Shown here: in pieces, positions 1-8,518 of the stretch
Position numbering within the stretch: position 1 is the first letter of the stretch
Layout of the letters: each line of letters starts with the position of its first letter
NCBI RefSeq assembly: GCF_018070565.1
Contig: NZ_JAGPXL010000004.1
Span: 186,001-250,000 of the forward strand
Reading direction: 5' to 3'
Length of the DNA: 64,000 nt
Source of the DNA: Streptomyces sp. B93
GTDB lineage: Bacteria; Actinomycetota; Actinomycetes; Streptomycetales; Streptomycetaceae
Made by a program: the position numbers and the translations under genes
Notes under the pieces: model-generated
What the model was told of the DNA's origin: nothing
What the model saw: only the letters and a program-made list of their open reading frames with translations
Database searches by the model: none

Positions 1-987
1 ACCCTCACCTCCCGCGCCTTCCACAACGACCGGCTCGCCGCCTTCGCCGAGCGGCTCGCCGGGCTGACCGGCCTGGACATGGTGCTGCCGATGAACACCG
101 GCGCCGAGGCCGTGGAGAGCGCCGTCAAGGTGGCCCGCAAGTGGGCGTACGACGTGAAGGGCGTCCCGGACGGCCAGGCCACGATCGTGGTCGCGGCGGA
201 GAACTTCCACGGCCGTACGACGACCATCGTCAGCTTCTCCACCGACGAGACCGCCCGCACCGGCTTCGGCCCCTTCACCCCGGGCTTCCGGATCGTGCCG
301 TACAACGACCTGGCCGCGCTGGAGGCCGCCGTCGACGACACCACGGCGGCGGTGCTGATCGAGCCGATCCAGGGCGAGGCCGGGGTGGTCGTCCCCGACG
401 ACGGCTACCTCACCGGAGTACGGGAGCTGACCCGCCGCAAGGGCTGCCTGTTCGTGTCGGACGAGATCCAGTCGGGCCTCGGCCGCACCGGCCGCACCCT
501 CGCCGTCGAGCACGAGGGCGTCGAGCCGGACGTGGTGCTGCTCGGCAAGGCGCTCGGCGGCGGCATCGTGCCGGTGTCGGCGGTGGTGGCGCGCCGGGAG
601 GTGCTGGGCGTGCTGCGGCCGGGCGAGCACGGTTCGACGTTCGGCGGCAACCCGCTGGCCGCCGCGGTCGGCACGGCCGTGGTCGAACTGCTGGAGACCG
701 GCGAGTTCCAGCGCCGGGCGGCCGAGCTGGGCGTGGTGCTGCGCGGCGGTCTGGCCTCCCTGGTCGGCAAGGGCGTCGTCGGTTTCCGGGCGCGCGGGCT
801 GTGGGCGGGCGTCGACGTCGACCCGGCGATCGGCACCGGACGCGAGGTCAGCGAGCGGCTGATGCGCGAGGGCGTCCTGGTCAAGGACACCCACGGCTCC
901 ACGATCCGGCTGGCGCCGCCGCTGACCATCACGAGCGGCGAGCTGGAGTCGGCGCTCGGCACCCTGGAGAAGGTCCTGGCGGCCTGA
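1..987 (+). CDS. rocD: Ornithine--oxo-acid aminotransferase, 3' part (5' end outside window)
   Basis: The reading frame is open from base 1 and about 328 residues are visible. The family is usually about 400 residues, so the first 70-80 are missing. It is a fold-type I, class III PLP aminotransferase. Seen are the NTGAEAVE cofactor-binding segment, the IEPIQGEAG block, the SDEIQSGLGRTG motif with the PLP-pairing Asp, and the LLGKALGGG segment with the Schiff-base Lys. These blocks fit ornithine delta-aminotransferase, which converts ornithine and 2-oxoglutarate to glutamate semialdehyde and glutamate in cytosolic arginine catabolism. An acetylornithine aminotransferase is the main alternative, but the ENFHGRTTTIVSFS segment favours RocD. 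The gene ends just before a strong hairpin and is probably the last of its operon. Confidence 0.85.
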   Translation, partial: TLTSRAFHNDRLAAFAERLAGLTGLDMVLPMNTGAEAVESAVKVARKWAYDVKGVPDGQATIVVAAENFHGRTTTIVSFSTDETARTGFGPFTPGFRIVPYNDLAALEAAVDDTTAAVLIEPIQGEAGVVVPDDGYLTGVRELTRRKGCLFVSDEIQSGLGRTGRTLAVEHEGVEPDVVLLGKALGGGIVPVSAVVARREVLGVLRPGEHGSTFGGNPLAAAVGTAVVELLETGEFQRRAAELGVVLRGGLASLVGKGVVGFRARGLWAGVDVDPAIGTGREVSERLMREGVLVKDTHGSTIRLAPPLTITSGELESALGTLEKVLAA

Positions 988-1006
988 CAGAGCACCCGGA
1001 GGCGTG

Positions 1007-1037
1007 ACCCGGCGGCTCCCCCAGGAGTCCGCCGGGT
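1007..1037 (+). terminator. Rho-independent-type hairpin after rocD
   Basis: ACCCGGCGG and CCGCCGGGT pair perfectly, and an inner CTCC/GGAG extends the stem with a one-base bulge and a short C-rich loop. It lies 20 bases after the rocD stop. There is no clear T tract, as is usual in Streptomyces. Confidence 0.7.
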
Positions 1038-1065
1038 TACGGCGATCGCCGCCCGCGCCTACACT
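1037..1065 (+). promoter_or_regulatory. Candidate sigma-HrdB-type promoter for the acyltransferase
   Basis: A -35-like TTACGG (1037-1042), a 17-base spacer and a -10-like TACACT (1060-1065) lie 75 bases before the TTG start at 1140. Inferred from hexamers and spacing only. Confidence 0.4.
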
Positions 1066-1139
1066 GGCGCCACGACACGCCGGTTGACCTGCCGTAACCC
1101 GACAGGCCCAGCGGACCAGCGCAGTGAGGGGCGACCGCC

Positions 1140-1871
1140 TTGTTCTATTACGTGCTCAAATACGTTCTGCTGGGACCGCTGCTGAGACTGCTCTTCCGGC
1201 CCCGGATCGAGGGCCTGGAGCACATTCCGGCGTCGGGCGCCGCCATCGTCGCGGGCAACCACCTCTCCTTCTCGGACCACTTCCTGATGCCCGCGGTCCT
1301 CAAACGGCGCATCACCTTCCTCGCGAAGGCGGAGTACTTCACCGGGCCGGGCATCAAGGGCCGCCTCACCGCCGCGTTCTTCCACAGCGTGGGGCAGATC
1401 CCGGTCGACCGCTCCGGCAAGGAGGCGGGCCAGGCCGCGATCCGTGAGGGCCTCGGTGTGCTCGCCAAGGACGAACTGCTCGGCATCTACCCCGAGGGCA
1501 CCCGCTCGCACGACGGACGGCTGTACAAGGGCAAGGTCGGCGTGGCCGTGATGGCGCTGCGGGCGCAGGCCCCGGTGGTGCCGTGCGCCATGATCGGCAC
1601 CTTCGAGGCCCAGCCCCCGGGCAAGGTCGTCCCCCGTCTCCACCCGGTGGTGATCCGCTTCGGCGAGCCCCTCGACTTCTCGCGCTACGCGGGGATGGAG
1701 AACGAGAAGGCGGTGCTGCGGGCCATCACCGACGAGATCATGTACGCGATCCTGAAGCTGTCCGGGCAGGAGTACGTCGACCGGTACGCGGCCGTGGTGA
1801 AGGCGGAGGAGGAGGCCGCGGCGAAGGAGCGCACGGCGGGCCGCCGACGCCCCCGGCTCCCGCTCGGCTGA
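1140..1871 (+). CDS. PlsC-family 1-acylglycerol-3-phosphate acyltransferase
   Basis: A 243-residue membrane-associated acyltransferase of the LPLAT/PlsC family, which transfers an acyl chain to lysophospholipid in phosphatidic acid synthesis or remodelling. The catalytic H-X4-D block is present as NHLSFSDH near residues 40-47, and the glycerophosphate-binding YPEGTRS block is near residue 120. The N-terminus (about residues 2-18) is hydrophobic and probably peripheral to the membrane. The start is TTG at 1140, preceded by GTGAGGGG. The C-terminal 30 residues are rich in Glu, Ala and Arg. The gene is monocistronic, behind its own promoter-like hexamers and the rocD terminator. The exact lipid substrate cannot be told from sequence. 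Confidence 0.85.
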   Translation: MFYYVLKYVLLGPLLRLLFRPRIEGLEHIPASGAAIVAGNHLSFSDHFLMPAVLKRRITFLAKAEYFTGPGIKGRLTAAFFHSVGQIPVDRSGKEAGQAAIREGLGVLAKDELLGIYPEGTRSHDGRLYKGKVGVAVMALRAQAPVVPCAMIGTFEAQPPGKVVPRLHPVVIRFGEPLDFSRYAGMENEKAVLRAITDEIMYAILKLSGQEYVDRYAAVVKAEEEAAAKERTAGRRRPRLPLG

Positions 1872-1930
1872 CGCTCTGCTCTCAGCCGAACCGCATACCG
1901 TCCACGCCTGCGGACGCCTACGGTCGCCCC

Positions 1931-2965
1931 ATGACACGACGCGCAGTGGTGATCGGAGCGACAGGCCAGATCGGGCGCTCCGCCGTGCGGGCCCTCGCCG
2001 AGGACGGCTGGCGGGTGACGGCCGCCTCCCGGGGCGGCGACCGGGACCCGTCCTGGCCCGAGGAGGTACAGGCCCTGCGGCTGGACCGCGCGGACGACGA
2101 GGCCCTGTCCGCCGCGATCGGCGACGACTGCGACGTGGTCGTCGACATCGTCGCCTACGGCACCGCGCACGCCCGGCAGTTGACGTCCCTCGCCGGACGG
2201 GTCGGCTCGGCCGTGGTCGTCTCCAGTGTCTCGGTGTACGAGGACGACAAGGGCCGCAACTTCGACACCCAGGCCGAACCGGACGGTTTCCCCGAGTACC
2301 CGGTGCCGATCCCGGAGACGCAACGCACCATCGCCCCCGGCGACGCGTCGTACAGCACGGGCAAGGCTGCCCTGGAGCGCGAACTCCTGGCCGCCGCCGA
2401 CGCGTTGCCGGTCACGCTGCTGCGCGCGGGCGCGGTCCACGGCCCGCACTGCCGCACCCCGCGCGAGTTGTACTTCGTCAAGCGCAACCTCGACGGCCGC
2501 AGGCGCCGCGTCATCGCCTACGGCGGCGGCAGCCGCTTCCACCCGGTCAGCGTGCACACCCTCGCCGAACTGATCCGCCTCGCCGCCGCCCGCCCGGGTT
2601 CCCGCGCCCTCAACGCCTGCGACCCGGAGGCTCCCACGGTCCTTCAGATCGCCACCGCCATCGACGCGGTGATGGGCGTCGCCCCCGAGACGGTCCTCGT
2701 GGACGGCCCGCCGCCGCTGCCGACGGTCGGCGACACGCCGTGGTCGGTACCGGTCCCGGTCGTCTGCGACATGTCCGCGGCCGAACGCGCCCTGGGCTAC
2801 CGCCCGGTGGTCTCCTACGCCGACACCCTCCCGGAGACCATCGCCTGGATCGAACGCCGTCTGACCGCCCAGCCCGACTGGCGCGAGTCCTACCCCAGGA
2901 TGCACGCCGCCTACGGCGACCTCTTCGACTACGCGGCGGAGGACGCCTGGCTGGACGCACGCTGA
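1931..2965 (+). CDS. NAD-dependent epimerase/dehydratase (SDR family)
   Basis: A 344-residue extended short-chain dehydrogenase/reductase. The Rossmann GATGQIG motif is at residues 9-15 and a YSTGKAALE segment supplies the catalytic Tyr and Lys. The reading frame is open upstream of the ATG at 1931, but the canonical MTRRAVVIGATG start is there and the upstream frame is antisense-like noise. No clear ribosome-binding site precedes the ATG, so the mRNA may be leaderless. The stop lies two bases from the 3' end of the convergent ureD. Substrate unknown; related Streptomyces proteins are annotated simply as NAD-dependent epimerase or reductase. Confidence 0.8.
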   Translation: MTRRAVVIGATGQIGRSAVRALAEDGWRVTAASRGGDRDPSWPEEVQALRLDRADDEALSAAIGDDCDVVVDIVAYGTAHARQLTSLAGRVGSAVVVSSVSVYEDDKGRNFDTQAEPDGFPEYPVPIPETQRTIAPGDASYSTGKAALERELLAAADALPVTLLRAGAVHGPHCRTPRELYFVKRNLDGRRRRVIAYGGGSRFHPVSVHTLAELIRLAAARPGSRALNACDPEAPTVLQIATAIDAVMGVAPETVLVDGPPPLPTVGDTPWSVPVPVVCDMSAAERALGYRPVVSYADTLPETIAWIERRLTAQPDWRESYPRMHAAYGDLFDYAAEDAWLDAR

Positions 2966-2966
2966 C

Positions 2967-3725
2967 CTAATCCAGCTCGGCCAGCGCCCCGTCGAGCAGC
3001 CGTCGCAGCAGCAGCGCGTCCGGTGCGACGGCAGTCACCAGGACCGCGGGTCCGGCCAGCGGCAGCACCGCGGCGCTCTCCCCGACCGGCCGGGCGGTGA
3101 CCGGCGCCTGCGCGAACTCCGGGCGTACGACGACCAGTTGCCCCACGGCCCGATGACCGCCGAGCCCGGCGGGCCCGTCCCAGCCGCCCGGCGCGCCGGG
3201 CCCACAGGCCAGCTCCTGGTCGAGCACCGTACGCCCGGCGATCCGCAGCACCAGGCGGCTGGTCAGCCGTCCCGGCTCCTCCCCCGCCCGCCCCAGCACC
3301 TGCTCCTCCCGCAGCACGAGCCGGGCGCCCGCCGCGAGGTCGACGCGGGTGGTGACGTACAGGTCACTGCCCGCCACGGAGATCAACTGCTCGGGCAGCC
3401 AGTGCAGTTCGCCCCCGTCGGCGACGGTGAGGCGGACGTCGTAGCGCGCCTCGCCCTTGGACTGCCCCGGCAGCGCGATGGTGGCGGCGGCCGACCCGAC
3501 GCGTAGCCGGGCGCCCTCGCCCACCTCGGTCTCCACGGCGAAGCGGTCACCGCCGAGGGGCCCGCTCATCGCGCCGACGAGCATGACCCGCGCCTCGCCG
3601 CCGCTCCCCCGGGTGCGCCGCACGGCCAGCGGCCCGTCGCCCTCCAGCACCGGCAGCGCCGTACCGCCCCTGCCGTCGCCGCGCGCTCCGATCCGGGCGG
3701 TGGCGGCGACCCCGCTCACGGTCAC
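2967..3725 (-). CDS. ureD: Urease accessory protein UreD
   Basis: A 252-residue UreD (UreH-type) protein. With UreF and UreG it forms the chaperone complex on apo-urease that delivers nickel to UreC in the cytosol. The family pattern is seen in the [18 protein letters not shown] segment, the [10 protein letters not shown] block and the Cys-bearing [10 protein letters not shown] region. The start is GTG at 3725, overlapping the ureG stop by four bases (GTGA), so translation is probably coupled. It is the last gene of the urease operon and converges on the epimerase gene. Confidence 0.9.
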   Translation of the reverse strand: MTVSGVAATARIGARGDGRGGTALPVLEGDGPLAVRRTRGSGGEARVMLVGAMSGPLGGDRFAVETEVGEGARLRVGSAAATIALPGQSKGEARYDVRLTVADGGELHWLPEQLISVAGSDLYVTTRVDLAAGARLVLREEQVLGRAGEEPGRLTSRLVLRIAGRTVLDQELACGPGAPGGWDGPAGLGGHRAVGQLVVVRPEFAQAPVTARPVGESAAVLPLAGPAVLVTAVAPDALLLRRLLDGALAELD

Positions 3726-4399
3726 GCCGTCCACGCGGCGAGCCGCTCCCGCACCCAGGCGGCGACCTCCGCGACCCCGGCCTCGCCGCGGAGCGACTGG
3801 AAGACCACGGGCAGTCCGGCCCGCTGCGCCTTGGCGTCCGCCGCCATCCGCGCCAGGTCGGAGCCGACGTACGGCGCCAGGTCGGTCTTGTTGACGACGA
3901 GCAGGTCGGCGGTGGTCACCCCGGGCCCGCCCTTGCGCGGGATGTCGTCGCCACCCGCCACGTCGATCACGAAGATCTGCGCGTCCACCAGCCCCTTGGA
4001 GAAGGTGGCGGTGAGGTTGTCCCCACCCGACTCCACCAGGATCAGATCGAGCGGTCCGACCTCGTCCTCCAGGTCCTCCACGGCCTCCAGGTTGGCGGAG
4101 ATGTCGTCCCGGATCGCGGTGTGCGGACAGGCGCCCGTCTCGACGGCCGTGATCCGCTCGGGCGGCAACACGGCCTCCCGCAGCAGGAACTCGGCGTCCT
4201 CCCGGGTGTAGATGTCGTTCGTCACGACAGCGAGCGACAACTCGTCCCGCAACGCCCGACACAGCGCGGCGACGGTCGCGGTCTTCCCGGACCCCACGGG
4301 CCCCCCGAGCCCGACCCGCAGCGCCCGCCGGGACCCGTCGCCCCGCCGAGCGTCGGCGCTGACGGCAACAGAACCTTCGTATGAGTGATCAAGATGCAT
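3722..4399 (-). CDS. ureG: Urease accessory GTPase UreG
   Basis: A 225-residue SIMIBI-class GTPase that carries nickel and drives GTP-dependent activation of urease. Seen are the P-loop GPVGSGKTA near residue 33, the [10 protein letters not shown] segment, the metal-binding Cys-Pro-His of [12 protein letters not shown], the ESGGDNL block and the [10 protein letters not shown] base-recognition motif. The start ATG at 4399 has a good AAGGAG site eight bases upstream. Unlike the other urease genes, which overlap or nearly touch, it is separated from ureF by 177 bases holding a repeat, so it needs its own ribosome-binding site. Confidence 0.95.
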   Translation of the reverse strand: MHLDHSYEGSVAVSADARRGDGSRRALRVGLGGPVGSGKTATVAALCRALRDELSLAVVTNDIYTREDAEFLLREAVLPPERITAVETGACPHTAIRDDISANLEAVEDLEDEVGPLDLILVESGGDNLTATFSKGLVDAQIFVIDVAGGDDIPRKGGPGVTTADLLVVNKTDLAPYVGSDLARMAADAKAQRAGLPVVFQSLRGEAGVAEVAAWVRERLAAWTA

Positions 4400-4434
4400 A
4401 AGACGGCTCCTTCATGACGCAGGGCAACTACTGT

Positions 4435-4569
4435 CAGCCCGTCCGGCGCTTGAGACCGAGGCCGTCCAGGCCGAAAACGGGGGTCTGGGGGCGGAGCCCC
4501 AGGGTCGATGGGGGTCCCCCCTGCTCGAGCGAAGCCGAGAGCTTGGGGAAGGGAAGGGGCGGCGGGGGC
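4435..4569. repeat. Streptomyces-type intergenic palindromic repeat between ureF and ureG
   Basis: This GC-rich non-coding element contains GTCCGGCGCTTGAG at one end, a CTGGGG/CCCCAG hairpin, a GGGGGTCCCCC palindrome and the block CTCGAGCGAAGCCGAGAG followed by CTTGGGGAAGG. From memory these blocks recur in intergenic regions of many Streptomyces chromosomes. I cannot run the search here. The element sits inside an operon that is otherwise tightly packed. Confidence 0.7.
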
Positions 4570-4576
4570 GAGAACC

Positions 4577-5251
4577 CTAGGACGCGAACAACCGCACACC
4601 CCACCGCGCATGCGCCTCCGCCCCGATCTCCAGCAACGGCCCGGACGCCGAGGGCAGCGAATCCACCCCGTCCCCCACGGCAGCCCGCCCCGCCGCCACC
4701 GCCCGCTCGACCACCCGGTCCGCCTCGGGCGCCACCCGCGCCAGCACCCCCGTCGCATCGAACGGGTCGAGACTCAGCAACCGCACCACCGCCGACGCGG
4801 CCCCACTCACACTCTCGTACGCCGCGCAGTACGCCGCGTCGGCCTCCCCCAGCCCCGCCGCCCGCGCCACCACCCCCAGCACCACCGGCTGATGCGCCCC
4901 CTTGGGGAAGTCCCGTCCCACCGCGTCCAGTTCGCCCGAGGGCCACGTCGCCCGCGCCGCCCGCAGCAACTGCCGCCCGAGCCGCCGCGAGGCGCCCCGC
5001 AGCGCGGGCGACGGCGTCCGCGCGTCGGCCGCGGCGTCCAGTTCCCCGGGGTCGACCCCGAGCGCCGCCGCCGCGGCGAGGGAGGCGGACACCAGCCCGG
5101 CGGTGTGCAGCCGCCCCCGGCAGAACTCCGCGAGGCTCCCGGCGTCCGTGATCCGCCCGGCCTTCACCGCGGCCTCGGCCCCGCCGGAGTGCGCGTGCCC
5201 CCCGGCGGGGAACCGGCCGTCGGCCAGGACGAGCAGCGCCGCCCTGGACAT
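4577..5251 (-). CDS. ureF: Urease accessory protein UreF
   Basis: A 224-residue all-helical UreF. It bridges UreD and UreG on apo-urease and gates GTP-dependent nickel insertion. The N-terminal LVLADGRFPAGGHAHSGG block is the family signature and the C-terminal region is rich in Ala helices as expected. The ATG overlaps the ureC stop by one base (TGATG), implying translational coupling. Length is normal. It is followed by the 177-base gap with the repeat element. Confidence 0.92.
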   Translation of the reverse strand: MSRAALLVLADGRFPAGGHAHSGGAEAAVKAGRITDAGSLAEFCRGRLHTAGLVSASLAAAAALGVDPGELDAAADARTPSPALRGASRRLGRQLLRAARATWPSGELDAVGRDFPKGAHQPVVLGVVARAAGLGEADAAYCAAYESVSGAASAVVRLLSLDPFDATGVLARVAPEADRVVERAVAAGRAAVGDGVDSLPSASGPLLEIGAEAHARWGVRLFAS

Positions 5252-6972
5252 CAGAAGAGGAAGTACCGCTGCGCGAGCGGCAGTTCGGCGGCGGGTTCGC
5301 TCTCGACCAGCTCCCCGTCGATGCGTACGGCGAAGCTGTCGGGGTCGATGTCGACGCGGGGCCGCGCCGCGTTCTCCCGCATGTCCGCCTTGGTCACGGC
5401 CCGCGTGGACTCGATCGCGACGAACCGCTTCCCGAGCCCCAGCCGCTCGGGCAGCCCGTCCTCGACCGCCATTGGGGCGACGAAGTTGACCGAGTTCGCG
5501 GCGGGCGCCCGCCCGATGGCGCCGAACATCGGCCGGGGCAGGATCGGCTGCGGCGTCGGGATGGAGGCGTTGGCGTCGCCCATCTGCGCGTAGGCGATCT
5601 GCCCGCCCTTGATCACCAGGTGCGGCTTGACGCCGAAGAACGCGGGCTCCCAGAGCACCAGGTCGGCGAGCTTCCCGCGCTCCACCGAGCCGATCTCGCC
5701 CGCGAGTCCCTGGGCGACGGCCGGGTTGATCGTGTACTTGGCGACATAACGCCGTACCCGGTGGTTGTCGGCCCGCCCGTCCCCCGGCAGCGCGCCACGC
5801 CGTCGCTTCATCACATGCGCCGTCTGCCAGGTCCGCAGGACGACCTCGCCGACCCGGCCCATGGCCTGGGAGTCGGAGGAGATGATCGAGATGGCGCCCA
5901 GGTCGTGCAGGATGTCCTCGGCGCCGATGGTGGAGGGCCGGATGCGGGACTCGGCGAAGGCGAGGTCCTCGGGGACGGCCGCGTTGAGGTGGTGGCAGAC
6001 CATCAGCATGTCGAGGTGTTCCTCGGCGGTGTTGACGGTGAACGGCCGGGTCGGGTTGGTCGAGCTGGGCAGGACGTGCGGCTCGGAGACCACCGTCATG
6101 ATGTCGGGTGCGTGCCCGCCGCCCGCACCCTCGGTGTGGTAGGCGTGGATGCCGCGTCCGGCGATCGCGTCGAGGGTATCGCCGACGAACCCGGCCTCAT
6201 TCAGGGTGTCGGTGTGGATGGCGATCTGCACACCGGTCCGTTCGGCGACGGTGAGCGCGGCGTCGATGACGGCGGGGGTGGAGCCCCAGTCCTCGTGGAG
6301 TTTCAGGCCGAGGGCTCCGCCGCGGATCTGGGAGAGCATCGCCTCGTGGGAGACGGTGTTGCCCTTGCCGAGCAGCCCGAAGTTGACCGGGTACTGCTCC
6401 ATCGCCTCCAGCATCCGGGCCAGGTGCCAGGGGCCTGGGGTGACGGTGGTGGCCTTGGAGCCCTCGGCGGGGCCGGTGCCGCCGCCGAGCAGGGTGGTGA
6501 TGCCGGAGGCGAGCGCCTCGTCGGCGATCTGCGGGCAGATGAAGTGGACGTGGGCGTCGATGGCGCCCGCGGTGACGATCCGGCCGTTGCCCGCGATGAC
6601 CTCGGTCTCCGGGCCGATGACGAGATCGGGGTGGACGCCGTCCATGGTGTCGGGGTTGCCCGCCTTGCCGATGCCGGTGATCCGGCCGTCGCGGATGCCG
6701 ATGTCGGCCTTGACGACACCCCAGTGGTCGACGATGACGGCGCCGGTGACGACGGTGTCGGGGGTGCCCTCCGCGCGCGTGGCACGCGACTGGCCCATGG
6801 ACTCGCGGATGACCTTGCCGCCGCCGAACACGGCCTCGTCCCCGGCGAGTCCGGGGCCGCCGCTGCGGTCCTCCTCGATCTCGATCAGCAGATCGGTGTC
6901 GGCGAGCCGGATACGGTCGCCGGTGGTCGGGCCGAACAGGTCGGCGTAGGCGGCTCGCGAGATCTCAGGCAT
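5251..6972 (-). CDS. ureC: Urease subunit alpha (catalytic)
   Basis: A 573-residue nickel metallohydrolase of the amidohydrolase superfamily that splits urea to ammonia and carbamate. Seen are the HVHFICP metal-binding His pair, the [12 protein letters not shown] block with the lysine that is carbamylated to bridge the nickels, the IHTDTLNE and [12 protein letters not shown]is-containing loops, and the active-site flap MVCHHLN. The start is ATG at 6972, overlapping the ureB end by eight bases; the frame upstream is antisense to other genes. The distal ureF start overlaps its stop. All catalytic residues look intact, so the enzyme should be active. Confidence 0.97.
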   Translation of the reverse strand: MPEISRAAYADLFGPTTGDRIRLADTDLLIEIEEDRSGGPGLAGDEAVFGGGKVIRESMGQSRATRAEGTPDTVVTGAVIVDHWGVVKADIGIRDGRITGIGKAGNPDTMDGVHPDLVIGPETEVIAGNGRIVTAGAIDAHVHFICPQIADEALASGITTLLGGGTGPAEGSKATTVTPGPWHLARMLEAMEQYPVNFGLLGKGNTVSHEAMLSQIRGGALGLKLHEDWGSTPAVIDAALTVAERTGVQIAIHTDTLNEAGFVGDTLDAIAGRGIHAYHTEGAGGGHAPDIMTVVSEPHVLPSSTNPTRPFTVNTAEEHLDMLMVCHHLNAAVPEDLAFAESRIRPSTIGAEDILHDLGAISIISSDSQAMGRVGEVVLRTWQTAHVMKRRRGALPGDGRADNHRVRRYVAKYTINPAVAQGLAGEIGSVERGKLADLVLWEPAFFGVKPHLVIKGGQIAYAQMGDANASIPTPQPILPRPMFGAIGRAPAANSVNFVAPMAVEDGLPERLGLGKRFVAIESTRAVTKADMRENAARPRVDIDPDSFAVRIDGELVESEPAAELPLAQRYFLF

Positions 6973-7276
6973 CCAGGGCACCTCCGGTCCGGCCGCGCAG
7001 TCCGGGCACGATCCGGGCGCCGGCGAGCGGGACGAGTTCCACGTCGACGGGGATACCGGGTTCGAACCGTACGGCCGTGCCGGCGGCGACGTTGAGCCGC
7101 TTGCCGTGCGCGGCGCCGCGGTCGAACTCCAGGCCGGGGTTGGCCTCGGCGAAGTGGTAGTGGGAGCCGACCTGGACGGGGCGGTCGGCGGCGTTGAGGA
7201 CGGTGAGACGGGTGACCTCGCGGCCCTCGTTGTAGGCAATCGGCCCGTCGGCGAACAGGATCTCTCCGGGGATCAT
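6965..7276 (-). CDS. ureB: Urease subunit beta
   Basis: A 103-residue urease beta subunit and structural partner of UreC. The [12 protein letters not shown] start, the [11 protein letters not shown] block and the C-terminal [15 protein letters not shown] motif are the family signature. The ATG at 7276 has a good GGGGCGGGCC context and lies 11 bases after the ureA stop. The longer frame upstream is not used, because the family begins at this methionine. It overlaps ureC by eight bases. Confidence 0.94.
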   Translation of the reverse strand: MIPGEILFADGPIAYNEGREVTRLTVLNAADRPVQVGSHYHFAEANPGLEFDRGAAHGKRLNVAAGTAVRFEPGIPVDVELVPLAGARIVPGLRGRTGGALDA

Positions 7277-7287
7277 CGGCCCGCCCC

Positions 7288-7590
7288 TCAGACGATCGGG
7301 TCGTGGACGGTGACGAGCTTGGTGCCGTCCGGGAAGGTCGCCTCGACCTGGACGTCGTGGATCATCTCGGGGACGCCCTCCATGACGTCGTCCCGGGTGA
7401 GGATCGCCCGTCCGGAGGCCATGAGTTCGGCGACGGTACGGCCGTCCCGGGCGCCCTCCAGGATGTGCGAGGTGATGAGGGCGACGGCCTCGGGGTGGTT
7501 CAGCCTGAGTCCTCGGGCGCGGCGCTTCTCGGCCACGTCGGCGGCCACATGGATCAGCAGCCTCTCCTGCTCGTGCGGGGTCAGTTGCAC
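7288..7590 (-). CDS. ureA: Urease subunit gamma
   Basis: A 100-residue urease gamma subunit. I chose the GTG at 7590, which gives the standard [14 protein letters not shown]-terminus; an in-frame GTG four codons upstream (7602) is possible but not family-like. AGGTGGG lies just before the chosen start. Signature segments are [17 protein letters not shown] and the C-terminal [11 protein letters not shown]. It is the first gene of ureABCFGD. The upstream region carries a GlnR-like box, fitting nitrogen control of urease in streptomycetes. Confidence 0.93.
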   Translation of the reverse strand: MQLTPHEQERLLIHVAADVAEKRRARGLRLNHPEAVALITSHILEGARDGRTVAELMASGRAILTRDDVMEGVPEMIHDVQVEATFPDGTKLVTVHDPIV

Positions 7591-7690
7591 GTCCCACCTC
7601 ACCTTCTCGCTCCGGGCCGTGCGGGGCCCGGCTCGCCGCGGTCACCGGGCAAAGTCCCTGGTGGCGTGGAGGGGAGGCTAGTTGTCGCGG

Positions 7691-7706
7691 GTTTCGGGCG
7701 CGTTAA
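7691..7706 (-). promoter_or_regulatory. Candidate GlnR-binding box upstream of ureA
   Basis: On the minus strand TTAAC is followed by six bases and then a perfect GAAAC, the a-site/b-site spacing of streptomycete GlnR boxes (gTnAC-n6-GaAAC). It lies about 100 bases upstream of the ureA start and just after the TetR gene stop. GlnR control of urease is known in Streptomyces; its use here is inferred. Confidence 0.55.
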
Positions 7707-7724
7707 CCGAGCGGGGCTCGCCGA

Positions 7725-8354
7725 TCAGCCGGCGGGGCGCGGGCCGCCCATGCTCATCAGCGCCCGCAGTCCGCCGCTGAGCACCTCGACGGGCACCGCC
7801 CCGAACAGCGACTGCTGCACGATGAAACCCTGGACGGTGGCGATCATCGTGCGGGCCACGTCGTCGGCGGGGACGTCGGCGGGCATCATCCCGCTCTCCT
7901 GGTAGGCGCCGACGACGGTGGCCCAGGCCGCGCGGACCGCCCGGTAGCCCTCGCTCAGGACGGCCGCCAGTTCCTCGTTGCGCGCGGTCTCCGTCCAGAC
8001 CTGGAGGACCAGCCGGGGGAAGGCGGGTTCTCCGTCGACGTGGAGGAACTCGCGGGTCTTCAGGACCCTGCCGAGGACGGCGGGGATCAGGGCGTCCGGG
8101 GTGGGGGGCGGGCTCTGCCGGGCGGCGTCCTCGAAGGCGCCGCGGATCTCGCCCATCACCTCCGAGACGATCGCGGCGATCAGCTCGTTCTTGCCGCTGA
8201 AGTAGCGGTAGACGGCGCCCGCGGAGAGGTCGACCTCCTTGAGGACGTCCTGCATGGACGTGGCGTGGAAGCCGTTGCGGGCGAAGCAGAGGGCGGCGCC
8301 GTCGAGGATCTGACGGCGGCGGGCGTCGAGGTGCGCCTGGGATACGCGGGCCAT
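7725..8354 (-). CDS. TetR-family repressor
   Basis: A 209-residue TetR regulator. The N-terminal helix-turn-helix (about residues 10-55) contains RRRQILDGAALCFARNGFHATSMQDVLKE interrupted as usual by helix turns, and SAGAVYRYFSGKNELI. The C-terminal domain is an all-helical ligand pocket with two Trp-containing helices. ATG at 8354 is the canonical start. It is transcribed away from the membrane transport gene at 8519, and two 16-base direct repeats lie in the shared promoter. It therefore probably represses that gene and itself in response to a ligand, likely a toxic compound. Confidence 0.85.
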   Translation of the reverse strand: MARVSQAHLDARRRQILDGAALCFARNGFHATSMQDVLKEVDLSAGAVYRYFSGKNELIAAIVSEVMGEIRGAFEDAARQSPPPTPDALIPAVLGRVLKTREFLHVDGEPAFPRLVLQVWTETARNEELAAVLSEGYRAVRAAWATVVGAYQESGMMPADVPADDVARTMIATVQGFIVQQSLFGAVPVEVLSGGLRALMSMGGPRPAG

Positions 8355-8368
8355 GGCCCAAACGTAGA

Positions 8369-8442
8369 ACGAACATTCCTTCTTGACAAGGAGCGGCTTC
8401 GGGGACACGGTGGAGCCAGAACTAAAACGAACGATCCTTCTT
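8369..8442. promoter_or_regulatory. Paired TetR operator-like repeats in divergent promoter
   Basis: ACGAACATTCCTTCTT (8369-8384) and ACGAACGATCCTTCTT (8427-8442) are near-identical, 58 bases apart. Each has AACGA and TCCTT arms of an imperfect palindrome. One abuts the TetR start and the other lies 77 bases before the transporter start, so a single repressor could close both promoters. Confidence 0.6.
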
Positions 8443-8518
8443 TTTAACGTCCGCCCCGGGCGGCCCACCGGACACCCGGACACCCGCCCGAGGGCCACGT
8501 GGAGCACGAGGAGACCCC

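Noticed and set aside
2967..8354. Missing ureE as evidence of a broken urease operon
   Set aside because: Streptomyces urease operons normally lack ureE, and ureABCFGD here are all full length with intact motifs.
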